Positions 59,928 through 64,000 of a stretch of 64,000 bases of DNA are shown here, piece after piece. Each line of letters starts with the position of its first letter. The first letter of the stretch is position 1. Source of the stretch: Gracilimonas sp040882225. Its GTDB lineage: Bacteria > Bacteroidota > Rhodothermia > Balneolales > Balneolaceae. Where the stretch lies: positions 19,476-83,475 of the forward strand of contig JBBEBR010000013.1 in NCBI GenBank assembly GCA_040882225.1, in the 5' to 3' direction. Position numbers and translations under genes: made by a program. Under the pieces are notes generated by a model. That model ran no database searches, had not been told where the DNA came from, and saw nothing but the letters and a program-made list of their open reading frames with translations.

Positions 59928-61295
59928 GTGACTTTGTCTCTCCAGAAATATTTCAATAAACAAACAAATGCTGCTCCTTTAGCTGTATTCCGGATTCTTT
60001 TCGGAATGCTTATGCTAGGGAGCATTATTCGTTTTGCAGCTAATGGGTGGATTGAAAAACTATATCTCGAACCCACTTTCTTCTTTTCTTATTACGGTTT
60101 CGAATGGGTGAAACCGTTAGGCGAATTTACTTATTTGCTGTTTTTAATTTGTGGAATTTCTGCTCTTTTTATTTCCATTGGGTATAAATACCGGATGGCA
60201 ATTATCGTGTTTTTTCTCAGTTTCACTTACATCGAGCTGATGGATAAAACCAGCTATCTAAATCATTATTACTTCATCAGTATTTTAAGTTTTCTGATGA
60301 TATTTTTGCCTGCACACGCCTACTACTCTGTTGATGCTTACAAAGATGAAAAACTCCGATCACAAAATATACCGGCCTGGAGCATTGATTCTATAAAACT
60401 GCTGCTCATCATTGTCTACTTTTATGCCGGGCTTGCCAAGCTAAATTCCGACTGGCTGTTTAAAGCGATGCCCCTTCAAATATGGCTGCCTTCAAACTAT
60501 TCACTTCCATTGCTTGGAGATCTTTTTCAGCAACCATGGACGCATTATTTCTTTAGCTGGGCAGGCGCCATTTATGATTTAACTATACCATTTCTACTTT
60601 TAATAAAACGTACACGCGTTTTTGCTTTCGTGCTGGTGGTGGTTTTTCATGTGCTAACGAGAGTATTATTTCCCATTGGAATGTTTCCATATATCATGAT
60701 TGCCAGCGCGCTCATTTTCTTTGATTCATCACTCCACCATAAAATCCTTCACTACATTTCCCGGTTCACTAAAATCAACCAGCAATGGTTTGATAATGCC
60801 CGGAATTACCTTTTCCCAAATCAAATTTTCAAGAGTATTTCTGTAGGAGTGATTACCCTTTTCTTTGCTGTACAAATTCTGTTCCCATTTCGATACACTA
60901 TGTATCCCGGCGAATTATTCTGGACAGAAGAAGGATATCGGTTTTCCTGGCGGGTTATGTTGATGGAAAAAGCCGGATATGCTAATTTCAAAATCACAGA
61001 CAGCGAGACCGGCCGGTCTTTTTACATCGACAATATGGATTTCCTCACTCGCTTTCAGGAAAAGCAGATGGCTACGCAGCCGGATTTCATCCTCGAATAC
61101 GCACATTTTCTTGAGGATTATCACCGCCAACAGGGAATCAAGAATCCACAAGTTTATGTGGAAAGTTACGTGGCCCTAAACGGGCGAAGAAGTCAACCTT
61201 ATATCAATCCCGAAATAGATCTAACCACTATTTCCCAATCACTAAAACACAGCAACTGGATATTGCCTTTTCAAGATGAAATTAAAGGAATTTAG
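59928..61295 (+). CDS. HTTM / vitamin K-dependent gamma-carboxylase-like membrane protein
   Basis: A 455-residue integral membrane protein starting at GTG 59928 with AAGGAG 8 bp upstream. The first 290 residues hold several transmembrane helices of the HTTM domain. DKTSYLNHYYFISIL...HAYYSVDA aligns with the human gamma-glutamyl carboxylase segment containing its essential His (here His113), and FYAGLAKLNSDWL holds the Lys matching human Lys218 (here Lys171). A soluble C-terminal part follows. It may carboxylate Glu side chains of exported proteins using reduced menaquinone. It overlaps the TonB receptor gene by 20 bp. Confidence 0.87.
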   Translation: MTLSLQKYFNKQTNAAPLAVFRILFGMLMLGSIIRFAANGWIEKLYLEPTFFFSYYGFEWVKPLGEFTYLLFLICGISALFISIGYKYRMAIIVFFLSFTYIELMDKTSYLNHYYFISILSFLMIFLPAHAYYSVDAYKDEKLRSQNIPAWSIDSIKLLLIIVYFYAGLAKLNSDWLFKAMPLQIWLPSNYSLPLLGDLFQQPWTHYFFSWAGAIYDLTIPFLLLIKRTRVFAFVLVVVFHVLTRVLFPIGMFPYIMIASALIFFDSSLHHKILHYISRFTKINQQWFDNARNYLFPNQIFKSISVGVITLFFAVQILFPFRYTMYPGELFWTEEGYRFSWRVMLMEKAGYANFKITDSETGRSFYIDNMDFLTRFQEKQMATQPDFILEYAHFLEDYHRQQGIKNPQVYVESYVALNGRRSQPYINPEIDLTTISQSLKHSNWILPFQDEIKGI

Positions 61296-63756
61296 TTTTC
61301 TCATAATATTTGGGCTTCTATCCTTCTCGGCTACAGCTCAGCATACAATTTCCGGCTATATCACCAAAGCAAAGTCCGGCGAGTATTTTGAGGGTGTGGA
61401 GGTTTATGATAATGAGGCCGGTAAATCTTTCCGAACCAACGCTGATGGCTATTTTGAAATCAAACACCTCTCCAGCGGTACGTATAATTTATTTTTCTAT
61501 TCATTGGGATATGAAATCGTCAACAAGGATATACAAGTACTTGATGATGATGTACAAGTTGAAATAGTACTGCAGGAGTTATCTACTGAATCAGAAGTAG
61601 CAGTAACCGAACAGGTTGAGCATTTATTCGGTATTAAACGTCTCCGAGAGGTTGAAGGAACTTCGATTTTTGCGGGCAAAAAAAATGAAGTTGTACAGCT
61701 TGATAGATTAGTTGCGAACACGGCATCAAATAATGCCCGGCAAATTTATAGTCAGGTATCAGGGCTAAATATTTATGATTCCGGTGATGCAGGGCTGCAA
61801 CTCAACATTGGCGGACGTGGTTTAGACCCCAACCGTTCAGCCAATTTCAACACCCGCCAAAATGGCTATGATATCAGCGCCGATGTTCTTGGTTACCCCG
61901 AAAGTTATTACACTCCACCGGCTGAGGCATTGAAAGAAATTCAGGTTATTCGGGGGGCTGCTTCACTACAATATGGAACGCAATTCGGAGGACTGGTTAA
62001 TTTTGTATTCAAGAAACCGAATCGGCAAACAGGGCTTGAACTTATTTCCAGGCAGTCTATGGGTTCCCATGCTTTGTTTACTTCATTCAACAGTCTGAGT
62101 GGCACAGCCGGTAATCTCGGTTATTATGGATATCTCAATTACAAAAACGGGAATGGATTCCGGCCAAATTCCGGCTATGAATCTGCAAATATATACACAC
62201 ATTTTGATTTCAGTCTTAGCGAAAAAACCACACTTAAACTTCAGCTCACCTATCTCAATTATCTGGCTCAACAGCCCGGCGGATTAACAGATGCACAGTT
62301 CTACCGTAATGCTGATTTTAGCAACAGAAGCCGCAATTGGTTTGAAGTTGACTGGAAACTTGCCGCCTTAAAAGTGGCACACAAATTTTCAAACAAAAAA
62401 GAGTTAGGTATTACTTTCTTTGGATTGAATGCGCACCGGAAAGCAGTTGGCTTTCGTACAAATCGAGTCTCACAACAAGATGATCCTGACGCCCCACGCG
62501 ATTTACTTATTGGGAATTTTAACAACTGGGGATCCGAAATAAGGTTTCTAAACCGATATGCTTTAGGAGATAAAAACTCCGTATTCCTGATTGGAGCCAA
62601 ATATTATCGGTCTAAAAATTCAGCTGTTCAAGGGCCGGGTTCCGCAACCGATAATCCTGATTTCCAGCTGGCTGATGATAAGTTCCCAAACTACAGCAAT
62701 CAGTCTGATTTTGTTTTCCCGAACCAAAACGTAGCTCTTTTTGCAGAAAATATATTCTATCTCTCCGATAAATTTTCCATTACGCCGGGAATCAGGTTCG
62801 AGTATATAAAAACCAAAAGTGAGGGAACTTACAAGCTTATAAATTTTGATCTCGCCGGAAATCCCATCCAAAACGAGACTCTCGAAGACAACCGAATTTT
62901 CGATAGGAAATTTGCTCTTTTTGGTATTGGGATAAGCTACTCACCAAATATAACAACAGAATTCTATGGGAATTTTTCACAGAATTACCGCTCCGTTACT
63001 TTTGCTGATATACGAGTTGTAAATCCGTCTTTTCAGGTAGATCCGAATATATCAGATGAGAAAGGTTTCACCGCTGATTTTGGAGTCCGCGGAAAGATTG
63101 GGAACGTCATTTCATATGAATTAGGAGGTTTTGGTTTATCATATGAAGATCGCCTTGGGGAAGTGTTACGAGCTGAAACCCGCGAAAATGCATCCGGTGA
63201 AATGGAAGAAACAGGCCGCGTGGTTCGCTTTCGTGGAAATATTGGCCAGGCATTTATGTATGGAATTGAAAGCCTCGCAGACTGGAATATTATAAAAACG
63301 TTTAGTCCTGATAATCGCGACTACCAGATAAACTTCTTTTTGAATACCGCTCTTACAAAATCTCAATACTTTGAATCTGAAATTGCGGGAGTTGAGGGAA
63401 ATGAAGTTGAGTTTATCCCATTGGTTAATCTAAAAGCCGGTTTTACTTTTGGGTATAGAAACCTGAAAGGATCGCTCCAGTACACGTATCTTTCTAAGCA
63501 GTTTACCGATGCATCAAATGCCCTTCAAAATAAAAATGATAACCAAAGTGGAATTCAAGGGGAGATTCCTGCTTACGACATTTTAGATCTCTCTTTGTCT
63601 TATGGCTTTGGGAGATTCAAGATTGAAACCGGTGTAAATAACCTTCTCAATAATCACTATTTCACTCAAAGAGCAACCGGTTATCCCGGGCCAGGCATTA
63701 TTCCATCTGCGCCCCGTACGTTTTATCTGACCCTGGAATTTAAGATTGGGAATTGA
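61276..63756 (+). CDS. TonB-dependent outer-membrane receptor (FecA-like)
   Basis: An 826-residue receptor. Signal peptide (residues 1-21, ending ATAQ), a carboxypeptidase-regulatory-like domain (about 22-105, HTISGYITKAKSGEYFEGVEVYDNEAGKS), a plug domain (about 120-235) with VIRGAASLQYGTQFGGLVNFVFKKP, and a large barrel to residue 826 ending FYLTLEFKIGN. The FecA-like plug suggests import of an iron chelate, but the ligand is unknown. It overlaps the HTTM gene by 20 bp, so it is part of the same operon. Confidence 0.93.
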   Translation: MKLKEFSFLIIFGLLSFSATAQHTISGYITKAKSGEYFEGVEVYDNEAGKSFRTNADGYFEIKHLSSGTYNLFFYSLGYEIVNKDIQVLDDDVQVEIVLQELSTESEVAVTEQVEHLFGIKRLREVEGTSIFAGKKNEVVQLDRLVANTASNNARQIYSQVSGLNIYDSGDAGLQLNIGGRGLDPNRSANFNTRQNGYDISADVLGYPESYYTPPAEALKEIQVIRGAASLQYGTQFGGLVNFVFKKPNRQTGLELISRQSMGSHALFTSFNSLSGTAGNLGYYGYLNYKNGNGFRPNSGYESANIYTHFDFSLSEKTTLKLQLTYLNYLAQQPGGLTDAQFYRNADFSNRSRNWFEVDWKLAALKVAHKFSNKKELGITFFGLNAHRKAVGFRTNRVSQQDDPDAPRDLLIGNFNNWGSEIRFLNRYALGDKNSVFLIGAKYYRSKNSAVQGPGSATDNPDFQLADDKFPNYSNQSDFVFPNQNVALFAENIFYLSDKFSITPGIRFEYIKTKSEGTYKLINFDLAGNPIQNETLEDNRIFDRKFALFGIGISYSPNITTEFYGNFSQNYRSVTFADIRVVNPSFQVDPNISDEKGFTADFGVRGKIGNVISYELGGFGLSYEDRLGEVLRAETRENASGEMEETGRVVRFRGNIGQAFMYGIESLADWNIIKTFSPDNRDYQINFFLNTALTKSQYFESEIAGVEGNEVEFIPLVNLKAGFTFGYRNLKGSLQYTYLSKQFTDASNALQNKNDNQSGIQGEIPAYDILDLSLSYGFGRFKIETGVNNLLNNHYFTQRATGYPGPGIIPSAPRTFYLTLEFKIGN

Positions 63757-63937
63757 TCGGAAATTCCTGATCTGGATTCCAATTCTCAGGATTTATTTCG
63801 ATGTTCCAAACCCTGTAAATTATTCTTCGTTCAACAGTCAGAGCGATTTCAACCCAATTCCTTACAAAATAATTTTCGCTTAGCCTTTACCATTTTCTTT
63901 ATCTTCACTCCGATTAAAAAAACAAATTCATCTAATC

Positions 63938-64000
63938 ATGAAATTCCTGGCTGTACCTCTTCTTCTACTAATTGCGATCTCCTGCACTTCCAATTCAGAT
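63938..64000 (+). CDS. Start of a lipoprotein gene (cut by window edge)
   Basis: Twenty-one codons starting MKFLAVPLLLLIAISCTSNS. The hydrophobic run followed by AISC is a complete lipoprotein signal with Cys16 as the lipidated residue. The gene lies 181 bp after the TonB receptor, on the same strand, so it may belong to the same metal-uptake locus. Its product cannot be identified from this fragment. The gap 63757-63937 shows nothing recognisable. Confidence 0.6.
   Translation, partial: MKFLAVPLLLLIAISCTSNSD

Noticed and set aside
1..64000. Defence island, prophage or secondary-metabolite cluster
   Set aside because: No recombinase, phage structural, restriction, toxin-antitoxin pair, PKS/NRPS or cas genes were found. 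The Fic protein is solitary with no antitoxin-like partner, and its inhibitory motif is in cis.

Overview
The window looks like a chromosomal stretch from a Bacteroidota/Balneolota-type bacterium (a Gracilimonas/Balneola relative is my best inference). The reasons are promoter-like TAnnTTTG boxes, few Shine-Dalgarno sequences, a peptidase with a type IX secretion C-terminal domain, a three-subunit cytochrome-b558 succinate dehydrogenase, DUF3127/DUF4097/DUF4856/DUF1460 proteins and a SusC/FecA-like TonB receptor. I see no rRNA, tRNA, prophage or CRISPR array.

1-9.2 kb: branched-chain amino acid synthesis. The 5' part of leuA runs leftward off the window. After one uncharacterised helical-repeat gene, ilvD-ilvB-ilvN-ilvC-ilvA run rightward behind a transcription attenuator: a 23-codon leader peptide packed with Ile/Leu/Val codons, with mutually exclusive protector, antiterminator and terminator helices. 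9.3-12.1 kb: a class V aminotransferase, purU and mnmD. 12.2-17.6 kb: a Fic AMP-transferase with an array of inverted repeats upstream, the ABC-F factor EttA, a frameshifted YgjP-type metallopeptidase, a DUF3127 protein with an SSB-like acidic tail, and an outer-membrane protein.

18-26.8 kb: an amino-acid oxidase and M20 amidohydrolase pair, a DUF4097 protein with a strict Leu-x-x repeat, sdhCAB, an IMPACT-family protein and a LolA-like protein. 26.9-27.3 kb: a 363-bp MITE-like element with perfect 19-bp terminal inverted repeats. 27.3-34.6 kb: cobalamin adenosyltransferase, glmM, a DUF1460 amidase, msrB, a T9SS-secreted M28 peptidase, and a carbamoyltransferase/DUF5989/SxtJ trio. 34.7-42.3 kb: yicC-gmk-rpoZ-coaBC, a TauE transporter with a PhzF protein, mutS2, and a small helical protein.

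42.4-53.4 kb: a secreted propeller-like protein, then nine leftward haem genes, hemH-hemG-hemA-hemC-hemD-hemE-hemF-hemB-hemL. Together they cover every step from glutamyl-tRNA to protohaem. A 41-bp fossil of the hemL 3' end lies 1.3 kb beyond hemL. 53.4-57.3 kb: a duplicated and decayed gene start, an SDR-like protein, a carboxymuconolactone decarboxylase-like protein, a cytoplasmic SGNH-like protein and an outer-membrane barrel.

57.5-64 kb: a metal-uptake-like locus of DUF4856 lipoprotein, imelysin lipoprotein, vitamin-K-dependent-carboxylase-like HTTM membrane protein and TonB-dependent receptor, then the start of another lipoprotein. Its upstream region has three TTAGAAT-type inverted repeats. 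This locus and the ilv attenuator are the most interesting parts of the window.
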